Source: GCA-002713455 sp964428745 (lineage in GTDB: Bacteria; Fidelibacterota; Marinisomatia; Marinisomatales; TCS55). From it: 64,000 nucleotides of DNA. The notes under the pieces were generated by a model. It was not told the origin of the DNA. It made no database searches and worked only from the letters and a program-made list of their open reading frames with translations. Position numbers and translations under genes: made by a program. The stretch spans positions 7,270-71,269 of the forward strand of contig CAYRYZ010000003.1 in assembly GCA_964428745.1 (NCBI GenBank). The letters are read 5' to 3'. Positions 36,054 to 44,551 of this stretch are shown here, in pieces. How positions within the stretch are numbered: position 1 is the first letter of the stretch; every line of letters begins with the position of its first letter.

Positions 36054-37430
36054 TTATTTTTGAGTTATTTTGGGACCAGTTGGAGTGTCTTTAACATTCC
36101 AACCATTAATGTTGAGTTCTTTTCTAATTTCGTCTGATTTAGCCCAATCGTTATTTTTTCTTGCCCTCTCTCTTTTTTTGACTAATTCAATGATATTTTT
36201 TGGTATTTCAAATTTCTCATAAAGAACACCAAAAATAGAATTAAAAAATGTGATGAAGTGCTTCCCTTTCTGAATATCAGATTTTGAGAACTCATTCTTA
36301 TCTAATTTTGCATTAGTTTTTCGCAACCATTCAAATAACACGGCGAGTGCTGCTGGTGAATCCAAATCGTTCTCTAAAGCAGATATAAAGTTATCTGCAT
36401 CACTGGGTAAATCATCGGACTCAGATTCTTCAAATTCTTCAAGTCTATCTTTCAATTCCGTAATTCTTTGGATAGCCATTTTGGCTTCATATTTTTTATC
36501 TAAAGTAAAATTTACTTTGGATCTATAGTGAGAACTAAGTGCGATATATCTAAATTCCTCTATTGTCATTCCCTCGTCAATTAAATCATTTAAGCAATAG
36601 AAGTTACCTAATGACTTACTCATTTTCCCTCCATCAACAATCAAAAACTCACAATGCATCCAATAATTAACGAAAGGTTTATTAGTAGCGCATATAGATT
36701 GAGCAATTTCATTTTCATGATGTGGAAATTTATTATCTACTCCACCACAGTGAATATCAAAATGAGAGCCAAGGTGTTCGATAGACATTGCAGAACATTC
36801 TATATGCCAACCAGGCCTACCGGGGCCCCAAGGTGAATCCCACTTAACATTTCCATCTTCTTTTTTATACGCTTTCCAAAGTGCAAAATCGCTAGGATTA
36901 TCTAAATTATATTCATCAGAAACTACTCTTTCCCCTCTGACACCTTGCTTCATATCAATATTGCTTAATGCTCCATAATTTTTATATGAATCAATTGCAA
37001 AAAATACTGAACCTTCATCAGTAGGATAAGCATAGCCTTTATCAATAAGCACTTGAATCATTTTGATCATCTGATCTATATGATCTGTTGCACGTGGGAA
37101 CTGGTCAGGAGGCAGAATTGATAGACTTTTTAAATCATCTTTGAAATTTGATATATAATAATTAGTTATTTCCTTAAGAGATTTTTTTTCTGTATTGGAT
37201 TTTTTTATAGTCTTATCATCTACATCAGTAATATTCATGACATGATATACATCATATCCCAGAGTTAAAAGCGTTCTTTTTAAAAAATCTTCAAAAAGAA
37301 AAGTTCGAAAATTCCCTATATGTGCATTGTCATATACTGTTGGGCCACAAGTGTAAAGCTTAACTTTTCCTTTTGTTATGGGGACAAAGTCTTCCTTTTT
37401 TTGAGTTATTGAATTATAAAATCGGATCAC
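36054..37430 (-). CDS. cysS: Cysteinyl-tRNA synthetase
   Basis: 458 residues, class I synthetase that charges tRNA-Cys in the cytoplasm. Seen are CGPTVYDNAHIGN (zinc cysteine and HIGH-type motif), GRPGWHIECSAMS, HCGGVDNKFPHHENEIAQS with the remaining zinc ligands, and the GGKMSKSLGN catalytic loop. The start is GTG inside the NusG-like gene, a 17-bp overlap, and the N-terminus RFYNSITQKKEDFVPI matches the family, so the overlap is real. Translation is probably coupled to the NusG-like gene. Confidence 0.97.
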   Translation of the reverse strand: MIRFYNSITQKKEDFVPITKGKVKLYTCGPTVYDNAHIGNFRTFLFEDFLKRTLLTLGYDVYHVMNITDVDDKTIKKSNTEKKSLKEITNYYISNFKDDLKSLSILPPDQFPRATDHIDQMIKMIQVLIDKGYAYPTDEGSVFFAIDSYKNYGALSNIDMKQGVRGERVVSDEYNLDNPSDFALWKAYKKEDGNVKWDSPWGPGRPGWHIECSAMSIEHLGSHFDIHCGGVDNKFPHHENEIAQSICATNKPFVNYWMHCEFLIVDGGKMSKSLGNFYCLNDLIDEGMTIEEFRYIALSSHYRSKVNFTLDKKYEAKMAIQRITELKDRLEEFEESESDDLPSDADNFISALENDLDSPAALAVLFEWLRKTNAKLDKNEFSKSDIQKGKHFITFFNSIFGVLYEKFEIPKNIIELVKKRERARKNNDWAKSDEIRKELNINGWNVKDTPTGPKITQK

Positions 37431-37929
37431 TTTTACTTTTTATATTTTTTATGAATCTTGTGTCAATATCAATTGACAATGCTTGTTGAATAGCATCGAT
37501 TTTTATGACTAATCTGTCTTTGCCTTTTAATTTTACAACAATTCCCTTAACACCTGCCATGGGGCCTTCAATCACTTCTACTGCATTACCAGCGGCAAAA
37601 TACTCAGCTGGTGTTAATTGATATCCTCCATCAATTGCAAGCTTGATTGCAGTAATAACTTCATCTTGGACTATCGCAATTTCTTCACCAAACTTAACTA
37701 AAGAACTAACTCCATGTGTTTGCAAAACAAATATTGAATTTTTTATTTCAACTCTTGCAAATAAATAACTAGAAAAAAGTGGGAACTCTACCCATTTTTT
37801 CCGATCAGACCATTTCCTGCGCTCTTTCAGCAATGGCAAGTATGCCTCAATACCTTTTACTATTAATTGAGCATATGCAATTTTTTCAGATCTTGGTTTA
37901 GATCTAACGACTATCCAATTTTTTAACAT
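37414..37929 (-). CDS. NusG-family specialised antiterminator (UpxY/RfaH-like)
   Basis: 171 residues. The N-terminal NGN-type half has NWIVVRSKPRSEKIAYAQLI, GIEAYLPLLKERRKW and PLFSSYLFARV; the C-terminal half has a KOW motif (GNAVEVIEGPMAGVKGIVVK). It is clearly diverged from the housekeeping NusG at 33200-33727. Paralogues of this kind (RfaH, UpxY, LoaP) usually promote readthrough of particular long operons, often for surface polysaccharides. Here it overlaps ddl upstream (TGATG) and cysS downstream by 17 bp, so its target is not obvious from position. Confidence 0.85.
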   Translation of the reverse strand: MLKNWIVVRSKPRSEKIAYAQLIVKGIEAYLPLLKERRKWSDRKKWVEFPLFSSYLFARVEIKNSIFVLQTHGVSSLVKFGEEIAIVQDEVITAIKLAIDGGYQLTPAEYFAAGNAVEVIEGPMAGVKGIVVKLKGKDRLVIKIDAIQQALSIDIDTRFIKNIKSKSDPIL

Positions 37930-38828
37930 CAGCCTTTTAATGATTCATCAATTATAATTTGAATTAACATTTTGAAGTCCATTCCGGCCGCACCGACTGA
38001 TTTTGGGATTAAACTTGTTTCAGTCATACCTGGCAAGGTATTTACTTCTAGAAACCATGGGTTTAATTCTTCATCCAAAATAAAATCGACACGAGAATAA
38101 TGTCGACATCCCAAAAGACTGTGAATCATCAAAGCTATATTTTGAATTTTTACTGTTAATTCATTGCTTAATTCTGCTGGGCAGGAATATTCAGCCATGC
38201 CTTTTGTATATTTACATTCATAATCATATAAATCATTCGTAGGTATAATTTCTACAATTGGGTAGGCCTTATTTCCAACAATGGTAACCGTAATTTCACG
38301 CCCAGAAATAAAGGCCTCAATCAAAACAACCTTTGAATATTTTCTAGCTAAAGTAACAGCTTCTTCTAATTCTTTATTACTTTTGACCACTGTAAGACCA
38401 ATGGTACTTCCCTGATCATTGGGTTTTACTATCAAAGGATAATCTATTCCAATATTTGTTGGATTTTTTTCAACGCTATCAATTGAAACCCAATTAGGGG
38501 TTAATATATTTTTTCGACTTACTAAGGCTTTACTTACTCTCTTATCCATACAAATAGCTGAAGATTCATTATTAGACCCAGTAAATCTCTTCCCCATAGA
38601 CTGCAGTAAGCCTTGAATAACGCCATTTTCCCCATCACCTCCATGGAGTCCATTAAAAACTAAATCAACAGATTTTATTTTTTTTAAGAGATGAGAAATG
38701 CCATCTTTGGGATCTATGTTAACAACATCATATCCAAGTTGCTGACATGCTGAAATAATGGCCTTTCCTGACTTGAGTGAAATGTCACGTTCTGGAGAAC
38801 TTCCTCCAAGTAATACACCAATTTTCAT
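37929..38828 (-). CDS. ddl: D-alanine--D-alanine ligase
   Basis: 299 residues, ATP-grasp enzyme making D-Ala-D-Ala for peptidoglycan. Visible parts are KIGVLLGGSSPERDISLKSG, NGLHGGDGENGVIQGLLQS, VKPNDQGSTIGLTVVK and the C-terminal substrate/metal region FLEVNTLPGMTETSLIPKSV. The GMTETSL segment in this loop is normal. It overlaps the HAD phosphatase and the NusG-like gene by one base each. Confidence 0.96.
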   Translation of the reverse strand: MKIGVLLGGSSPERDISLKSGKAIISACQQLGYDVVNIDPKDGISHLLKKIKSVDLVFNGLHGGDGENGVIQGLLQSMGKRFTGSNNESSAICMDKRVSKALVSRKNILTPNWVSIDSVEKNPTNIGIDYPLIVKPNDQGSTIGLTVVKSNKELEEAVTLARKYSKVVLIEAFISGREITVTIVGNKAYPIVEIIPTNDLYDYECKYTKGMAEYSCPAELSNELTVKIQNIALMIHSLLGCRHYSRVDFILDEELNPWFLEVNTLPGMTETSLIPKSVGAAGMDFKMLIQIIIDESLKG

Positions 38829-39528
38829 TAGTGTGATTCTTTCAACAATATTGCACCTGCCATAAGATCATCAACAATATATTTTGGTTTTAATTCCTTC
38901 AAATTAAGACTGGAATCATTTCCCTTACCCGTTAATACAAGCATTGTATCCATATTCAAATTTAATCCAGCTTCAATATCGGAAACAGCATCTCCTATCA
39001 TTATTGAATTAGTAAGATTTATATTGTGATCGGCAGCAGCAGCTTGGAACATTCCACTCCCAGGTTTACGATTAACCGTTGGATTATCAGGGTGGTCAGA
39101 ACAATAGTAAATACCTAATAGGTTTAATTGATTCTGATAAAATTCGTTTAGAATGNNNNNNNNNNNNNNNNNNNNNNNNNNNNNNNNNNNNNNNNNNNNN
39201 NNNNNNNNNNNNNNNNNNNNNNNNNNNNNNNNNNNNNNNNNNNNNNNNNNNNNNNACAATAGTAAATACCTAATAGGTTTAATTGATTCTGATAAAATTC
39301 GTTTAGAATGAAATTGTGGATTTTGCTTAGATCATCGAGCTTAATTTTTCCTCTTGCCAAACCAGATTGATTAGTAATGATACAAAATCTAGAACCACAT
39401 CTACTCATTTCTTTTAAAGCAGGCATTGTAAAATCATAGAATTCAAACTGATCTAATGAATTAATATATCCAGTGTCTGAATTTAATGTCCCATCACGAT
39501 CAAGAAAGATAGTATCATATTTTTTCAT
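38828..39528 (-). CDS. HAD-IIIA phosphatase, GmhB/HisB-N-like, split by an artefactual gap
   Basis: The gene contains 100 N (39156-39255) flanked by the same 55 bp on both sides. Collapsing the duplicate gives one continuous 181-residue protein. Seen in it are the nucleophile motif FLDRDGTLN (Asp10, Asp12), ITNQSGLARG, a lysine in NRKPGSGMF and IGDAVSD with Asp128 and Asp132. This matches the family of D-glycero-D-manno-heptose-1,7-bisphosphate 7-phosphatase. The zinc loop is incomplete: CSDHPD is present but the usual downstream CxC is TVN. The ATG at 39528 lies one base after the upstream stop (TAAAATG); an earlier ATG at 39555 is less likely. Substrate uncertain. Confidence 0.85.
39101..39155. 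repeat. Left copy of 55-bp gap-flanking duplicate
   Basis: Identical to 39256-39310 on the other side of the N-run. Most likely the shared k-mer end of two overlapping contigs, not a biological repeat. Confidence 0.95.
39156..39255. other. Assembly gap of 100 N
   Basis: Exactly 100 N, a nominal scaffold gap. The flanks are the same 55 bp, so the real distance is probably negative (contig overlap) and nothing is missing. Confidence 0.97.
39256..39310. repeat. Right copy of 55-bp gap-flanking duplicate
   Basis: Identical to 39101-39155. Removing one copy plus the N-run restores the HAD phosphatase frame. Confidence 0.95.
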
Positions 39529-39529
39529 T

Positions 39530-40492
39530 TTATTTTTTTTCTGAAGAAATATCATTGAGCCTTACTGAACTTTTAATAAGGAAAATGGCGCCTATAGTAA
39601 TCAATGGTAAAAACCCAACAGCATGCAATACTACTGCAAAAGATTGAGATACTGTACGATCTAAAAAAAACAATTCTGTTAAAACATAAATAGCTGCAGC
39701 ATGATAAGTCCCAATTGCAGACGGAGCTGAAGGTACAGCTATTGCCAATGATGTAAATATAAGAATAACGCCAATGCCAATCCAATCAAGGCCAATTCCT
39801 AAAGCTAAACCAACAATCCAAGTAATTAGATAATAAATACCCCAAATCAATATCGTTAGCAGAATAATCACTCCGGTATTTTGCATGTCCTTTATAGATG
39901 TTAAGCCATCTAATATACTTTTAATGATTTGTTTTATTTTTTGATAACCTGGGAAATTTTCTATAGACTTAATTAAGGTTGATTGTTTTATACTTAATAA
40001 AATAATAAATCCTAAAATCAATAAAGTTACTAACCCAACATAAAACATAATTTTCTTAGTATCATCAGCAAAGGGATATAGCAAAGTAAAGAAAAACATA
40101 GTTAGAACTAATCCTAGCATATCTATTATTCGTTCTAAAAGAATGCTCCCAAATGCTTTAGAAGTTTCAATGCTCGACTCTTTTGATAATGCAAATGCCC
40201 TTAATAATTCACCCATTCTAAATGGTAAAATAGCATTACCAAAATAACCAATCATAGTTACAGAAAATAATTTATGGATTTTTATTAACTCAATTGATTT
40301 AATCATAAACTGCCACCTTATTGCACGAACAATCACTGATAGAATTAATAGAAGCATGCCTATGAAAATCCAAGTAATATTAGAAGAACTTAAATGAAAC
40401 AAAAGTTGATTAAGATTTACATTATGAAAAGAATAATAGAGCCCAAGGACACTAATAACAATACTTACAAATAACTTAGTCCACTTATTCAC
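39530..40492 (-). CDS. Flippase-like membrane protein (UPF0104 / LPG synthase TM domain)
   Basis: 320 residues with about eight membrane helices. The pattern of the lysylphosphatidylglycerol synthase transmembrane family is visible: FRMGELLRAFALSKESSIETSKAFGS-like sequence (here beginning PFRMGELLRAF), ILLERIIDMLGL, and a late AVPSAPSAIGTYHAA. Members of this family lacking the catalytic domain are thought to move lipids or lipid-linked intermediates across the inner membrane. The start is GTG, overlapping the LolA-like gene by 8 bp (GTGAATAA). Confidence 0.8.
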   Translation of the reverse strand: MNKWTKLFVSIVISVLGLYYSFHNVNLNQLLFHLSSSNITWIFIGMLLLILSVIVRAIRWQFMIKSIELIKIHKLFSVTMIGYFGNAILPFRMGELLRAFALSKESSIETSKAFGSILLERIIDMLGLVLTMFFFTLLYPFADDTKKIMFYVGLVTLLILGFIILLSIKQSTLIKSIENFPGYQKIKQIIKSILDGLTSIKDMQNTGVIILLTILIWGIYYLITWIVGLALGIGLDWIGIGVILIFTSLAIAVPSAPSAIGTYHAAAIYVLTELFFLDRTVSQSFAVVLHAVGFLPLITIGAIFLIKSSVRLNDISSEKK

Positions 40493-41063
40493 GAAGATCT
40501 ATAACTTCTGGATTTACAGGGTTGAAATTGCTGTAAAGGCTTAAGCCACCTATTGTGAATTTATTTATTTCAAGTGAAACAAATTGGTCGGGTCCATAGG
40601 CAATCTTTATCTCTTTAGGCTCTCCTGTTCGTAACATCGATAATCTCCCTCCGTAACCCATTTTAGGAATATCAAAGTCAAGAATTATAAGGTCATTTTG
40701 TATGATACTCTTACCCAATTCCAGTCCTTTAAAATCTTTATCAAATAAATCAAAAATAGTAATATTTCCTTTAACTTTACGATCAATAATGAGTTGACTA
40801 TCTATTTTGTTCCACGTTTTAATAATATCACCCTTTACATAAACTGTTTCATTTGGCAGATCTAAAATATATTCATTATTACTTTTTATTTCGATCACAC
40901 CCCTCTCAATATTGCTTAATTCAAACTGCTTTTCATGAATAATAACAGAAACTGAGACACCATCAGGTTGATCAATATATTTAATGAATTTATCATACCA
41001 AACTTTTGATTGAGCACATACCCCTGAGATTATTAGGGTATAAAGAATTATAATCCGAAACAT
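40485..41063 (-). CDS. LolA-like outer-membrane lipoprotein carrier
   Basis: 192 residues. An N-terminal signal peptide (FRIIILYTLIISGVCA) leads to a periplasmic domain rich in beta strands: GVIEIKSNNEYILDLPNETV, YVKGDIIKTWNKIDSQLIID, and FDLFDKDFKGLELG. The order of strands and the YV-GD-TW-Y segment resemble LolA, which carries lipoproteins from LolCDE to the outer membrane. Similarity is by pattern only. It follows ftsK by 7 bp, an ftsK-lolA order seen in many Gram-negative genomes. Confidence 0.75.
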   Translation of the reverse strand: MFRIIILYTLIISGVCAQSKVWYDKFIKYIDQPDGVSVSVIIHEKQFELSNIERGVIEIKSNNEYILDLPNETVYVKGDIIKTWNKIDSQLIIDRKVKGNITIFDLFDKDFKGLELGKSIIQNDLIILDFDIPKMGYGGRLSMLRTGEPKEIKIAYGPDQFVSLEINKFTIGGLSLYSNFNPVNPEVIDLRE

Positions 41064-41070
41064 TAGTTAG

Positions 41071-43455
41071 CTATTCAATACTTTCCAAGTAAGATTCATC
41101 AACGAGAACTTCACGAGCTTTACTACCTGTAAAAGGCCCTACAATTCCTGATTGCTCCATTTCATCGATTAATCTTGCAGCTCTAGAATATCCTACTTTT
41201 AAACGTCTTTGAATAAGAGAAATTGATCCTTGCTGATGCATGACCACTAATTTTACTGCTTCATTAAAGAGCTCATCTGACCCATTACCCTCACTACTGT
41301 CAACAAGCCCACCAGCACCTAAAGTCTCCCTAGGGCTAGCAAGCACAAGCTCATCTGCTTTTGATTGATTAGAGACATGATCCATGAGGGCTTCGATTTC
41401 TTTTAAATCTAGATAGGCATTATGTAGGCGGATAGGTTCCGAAGCTCCATACCCTAAATATAGTAAATCTCCACGACCAATCAGTTTTTCAGCGCCTGAC
41501 GTATCAATTATTGTTCTTGAATCAATTTTTGTTGCGACCTGGAATGCTATCCTCGATGGAAAATTGGCTTTAATCACTCCGGTAATTACATCAACCGATG
41601 GCCTTTGAGTTGCTACAACTAAATGAATACCAACAGCCCTAGCCAATTGTGCTAATCGTGCGATTGGCGCCTCAACTTCTTTAGCATTAAGCATCATCAA
41701 GTCAGCCAATTCATCAATAAGCACTACGATGAAAGGCATTATATCTTCACCTTTCTCAGTCATTTTACTATTGTATTCTGAGATATTTCTTACAACAGCA
41801 TCTGCTAAAACATCATATCGTCTACCCATTTCCTTTTCAACAGCTCGGAGTGCTAAAACTGCGTTTTCAGGTTTAGTAACTATAGGTTCGTCAATATCTT
41901 CTATTTTTAATAAATGGTAATCTTTCAGAGAACGGTAGACTGCCATCTCAACTTTTTTTGGATCAATAATAACAAATTTTACTTCATCAGGTGTTGCCTG
42001 ATAAAGTATACTTGCAAGTATAGTATTCATACAAACAGATTTTCCTGAACCCGTAGTGCCAGCAATTAACAGATGAGGCATCTGTGCTAAATCGAGGGTT
42101 GCTATTTCGCCTGTTGTAGTTTTTCCTAAAGCAAGAGTTAATTTTGAATTAGAAGAAGCAAATTTTTCAGAATTAATAACGGATTTAAAGTAAACCATAT
42201 CTGGATTTTTATTCGGAATTTCTATACCAACAGATGACTTTCCTGGGATTGGAGCAATCACACGCACTCTACTAGCTTCCATCACCCTTGCCAAATCATC
42301 AGATAAGGCAACAAATTTATTAACGCGAACACCTTCGGCTGGCTCAACTTCAAAAAGAGTGATGACTGGGCCGGGGCTTACATTAACAACTTTACCTACG
42401 ACACCGAATGTTTCCAGTGATTGTTGAAGAAAATTCGCACGGTCAACAAGTTCATCTCTACTCATACCACTTTGTATGTTAACTGAAGGATTCTCTAATA
42501 GATCTGCAGATGGCAATTGATAAGCTTTTTTAGGGGCTTTTCTATCTTGAATCTCATCTAACTCAACTACATCTTCTTCAATAATTTCTCCTACTTCAAT
42601 ATCCATATCATCATTCGTTTCTTCAATATTATCAGAGTCGGATCCATCCATTGAATCAATTGATCCTTCATCTTTATCCGTATCTTTTGATTTATCATCG
42701 ATTTTATCTGATTGCAATACTTCCTCTTCAGAGTAATCGGGAACATTGACTATATCTGACACATCTTCAGTTTCGCTAATTTCAGTATTATTCTCTTTTG
42801 TATCTTCTTCACCTTCGTCACTATTCAAATCAATGTTTTCAATCTCCTTAGATCTTTGTGCATCAATTTTTGAAATAAGACTTTGTGTATGACGTCTTTT
42901 TTCTTCTTCAATATTTTTCTCATCAGTAACTAAATTTTTTTCGTCCTGTTTCTTTTTTAGTTTACTTAATAATTCTCGAATTGGATGATAATAACTAAAT
43001 CCAAAATATCCTCGAATCAATACAAGCCAAAGCGCTGTAAGCAAGATCATAGTGCCTATGATACCTAGAAAGTCAATAAACATACCTGAAATCAACCCAC
43101 CGACCATTCCACTCATTCCATACAAGCTCGCTGCTCCAAAACTAATAGATGACAAAATCATTGCTCCAATAACATATCCAGATAAACGACTTATAGCATC
43201 AAAATCTTTATGAGTAAAAAACCATACTCCCCAAATTATTCCAAGTATAGGCAAGACAAATGACATATAACCAAAACCTAACTTTATAAAATAATAGGCA
43301 ATCCATAAACCTAAAATCCCTAAAGGGTTCTCAATTCTTACATTAGGAGAAATGCCAGGGTCTTCATTTGAATTATAACCCAACAAACTGATAATGACCA
43401 ATAAAGAGACTGCAACTATTAGAATTCCTAATATTTCTAATCTTCGTTCTTTCAT
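41071..43455 (-). CDS. ftsK: DNA translocase FtsK
   Basis: 794 residues. The N-terminus (about 1-165) has four to five membrane helices, then a strongly acidic linker (residues about 170-310 rich in Asp/Glu), then the RecA-type motor with Walker A AGTTGSGKSVCMNTILA near residue 465, FVIIDPKKVEMAVYRSL and MPFIVVLIDELADLMM as Walker B. The C-terminal winged-helix gamma domain (SISLIQRRLKVGYSRAARLI) reads DNA orientation. It segregates chromosome ends and activates XerCD at the division septum. The linker is short compared with E. coli. Confidence 0.97.
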   Translation of the reverse strand: MKERRLEILGILIVAVSLLVIISLLGYNSNEDPGISPNVRIENPLGILGLWIAYYFIKLGFGYMSFVLPILGIIWGVWFFTHKDFDAISRLSGYVIGAMILSSISFGAASLYGMSGMVGGLISGMFIDFLGIIGTMILLTALWLVLIRGYFGFSYYHPIRELLSKLKKKQDEKNLVTDEKNIEEEKRRHTQSLISKIDAQRSKEIENIDLNSDEGEEDTKENNTEISETEDVSDIVNVPDYSEEEVLQSDKIDDKSKDTDKDEGSIDSMDGSDSDNIEETNDDMDIEVGEIIEEDVVELDEIQDRKAPKKAYQLPSADLLENPSVNIQSGMSRDELVDRANFLQQSLETFGVVGKVVNVSPGPVITLFEVEPAEGVRVNKFVALSDDLARVMEASRVRVIAPIPGKSSVGIEIPNKNPDMVYFKSVINSEKFASSNSKLTLALGKTTTGEIATLDLAQMPHLLIAGTTGSGKSVCMNTILASILYQATPDEVKFVIIDPKKVEMAVYRSLKDYHLLKIEDIDEPIVTKPENAVLALRAVEKEMGRRYDVLADAVVRNISEYNSKMTEKGEDIMPFIVVLIDELADLMMLNAKEVEAPIARLAQLARAVGIHLVVATQRPSVDVITGVIKANFPSRIAFQVATKIDSRTIIDTSGAEKLIGRGDLLYLGYGASEPIRLHNAYLDLKEIEALMDHVSNQSKADELVLASPRETLGAGGLVDSSEGNGSDELFNEAVKLVVMHQQGSISLIQRRLKVGYSRAARLIDEMEQSGIVGPFTGSKAREVLVDESYLESIE

Positions 43456-43462
43456 ACAAATT

Positions 43463-44551
43463 TTACTTTTTCAAAGTACCTTTCTTATAAAAAGGAGAGT
43501 CTACTATTTTACACTTTAATTCTTTATCTCTAACTAAAAGAGAAAGATTAGTCCCAGATTGTGCAAAGTCATTCGTAACATAAGCTAGACCGATTCCAAT
43601 TTTCAAGGATGGTGATTGAGTCCCGCTAGTTACTTGTCCAACAATAGCGTTATTCTTTAAAAGTTTATAACCTTTCCTAGGTATACCTCTATCAATCATT
43701 TGAATGCATACTAAAGAACGGTCGCACGCTCCATTAAGTGACAGTAGAGCTTCCTTGCCAATAAAGTCATCTTTCTTATCCAATTTTGCAATCCAACCAA
43801 GACCTGCTTCAATAGGGTTTGTCCTATCATCAATATCATTTCCATATAATGGATATTTCATTTCTAAACGAAGTGTATCACGGCATCCAAGACCAACTGG
43901 CATAATTGGAGCAGAAGCTTTATTAATAAGCTTATCCCAAATACGAACTATATTTTCATTATCTGCATAAATTTCAAAACCAAGTTCACCAGTGTAGCCT
44001 GTTCTTGCTAGAGTACAGGGAAACCCATCTATGGTAGCAACTGCAAATCTATAATAATTCATTTTATTAATATTAATATCTACTAGTGGATCAATTATTT
44101 GACGAGAGTTTGGTCCTTGGAGCGCAATAAGCCCAATTTTTTCACTTAAATCAATTATATTAACATCATCTCGCTTATGAGCCATAAGCCAATCAAAATT
44201 TTTTTCAAGATTTGAACAGTTTACAACAAGCATAAAATATTCCGGATAACGATAAATAAGTAAGTCATCAACTACACCACCATCTTCAAAACACATTGCA
44301 GAATATTGAACTTGCCAAGTTTCCAAAGAAGAAACATCATTGGTCATTATAAAATTAAGGTAACTTTCGGCCCCAGGACCTGAAATAATAATCTCTCCCA
44401 TATGACTAACATCAAAAATTCCTGCTGATTGACGAACTGCATTATGTTCTTTACTAATGCCTAAATATTGTATTGGCATTTTATAACCTGCAAAGTCTGC
44501 TAACTTCGCATCTAGGCTTACATGTTTTCCGTAAAGAGGAGTTTTTTTCAT
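43463..44551 (-). CDS. gcvT: Aminomethyltransferase (glycine cleavage T protein)
   Basis: 362 residues, the usual length. Transfers the aminomethyl group's methylene to tetrahydrofolate in the glycine cleavage system. Seen are KKTPLYGKHVSLDAKLADFA, GIFDVSHMGEI, LIALQGPNSRQII, ARTGYTGELGFEIY and GLGCRDTLRLEMKYPLYGND. The other gcv genes are not in this window. It overlaps the upstream aminotransferase by 4 bp (ATGA). Confidence 0.96.
   Translation of the reverse strand: MKKTPLYGKHVSLDAKLADFAGYKMPIQYLGISKEHNAVRQSAGIFDVSHMGEIIISGPGAESYLNFIMTNDVSSLETWQVQYSAMCFEDGGVVDDLLIYRYPEYFMLVVNCSNLEKNFDWLMAHKRDDVNIIDLSEKIGLIALQGPNSRQIIDPLVDININKMNYYRFAVATIDGFPCTLARTGYTGELGFEIYADNENIVRIWDKLINKASAPIMPVGLGCRDTLRLEMKYPLYGNDIDDRTNPIEAGLGWIAKLDKKDDFIGKEALLSLNGACDRSLVCIQMIDRGIPRKGYKLLKNNAIVGQVTSGTQSPSLKIGIGLAYVTNDFAQSGTNLSLLVRDKELKCKIVDSPFYKKGTLKK

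Noticed and set aside
39101..39310. 55-bp direct repeats as a biological insertion or attachment site
   Set aside because: The same repeat length occurs at both 100-N gaps and collapse restores genes in both, which indicates contig-end overlap.
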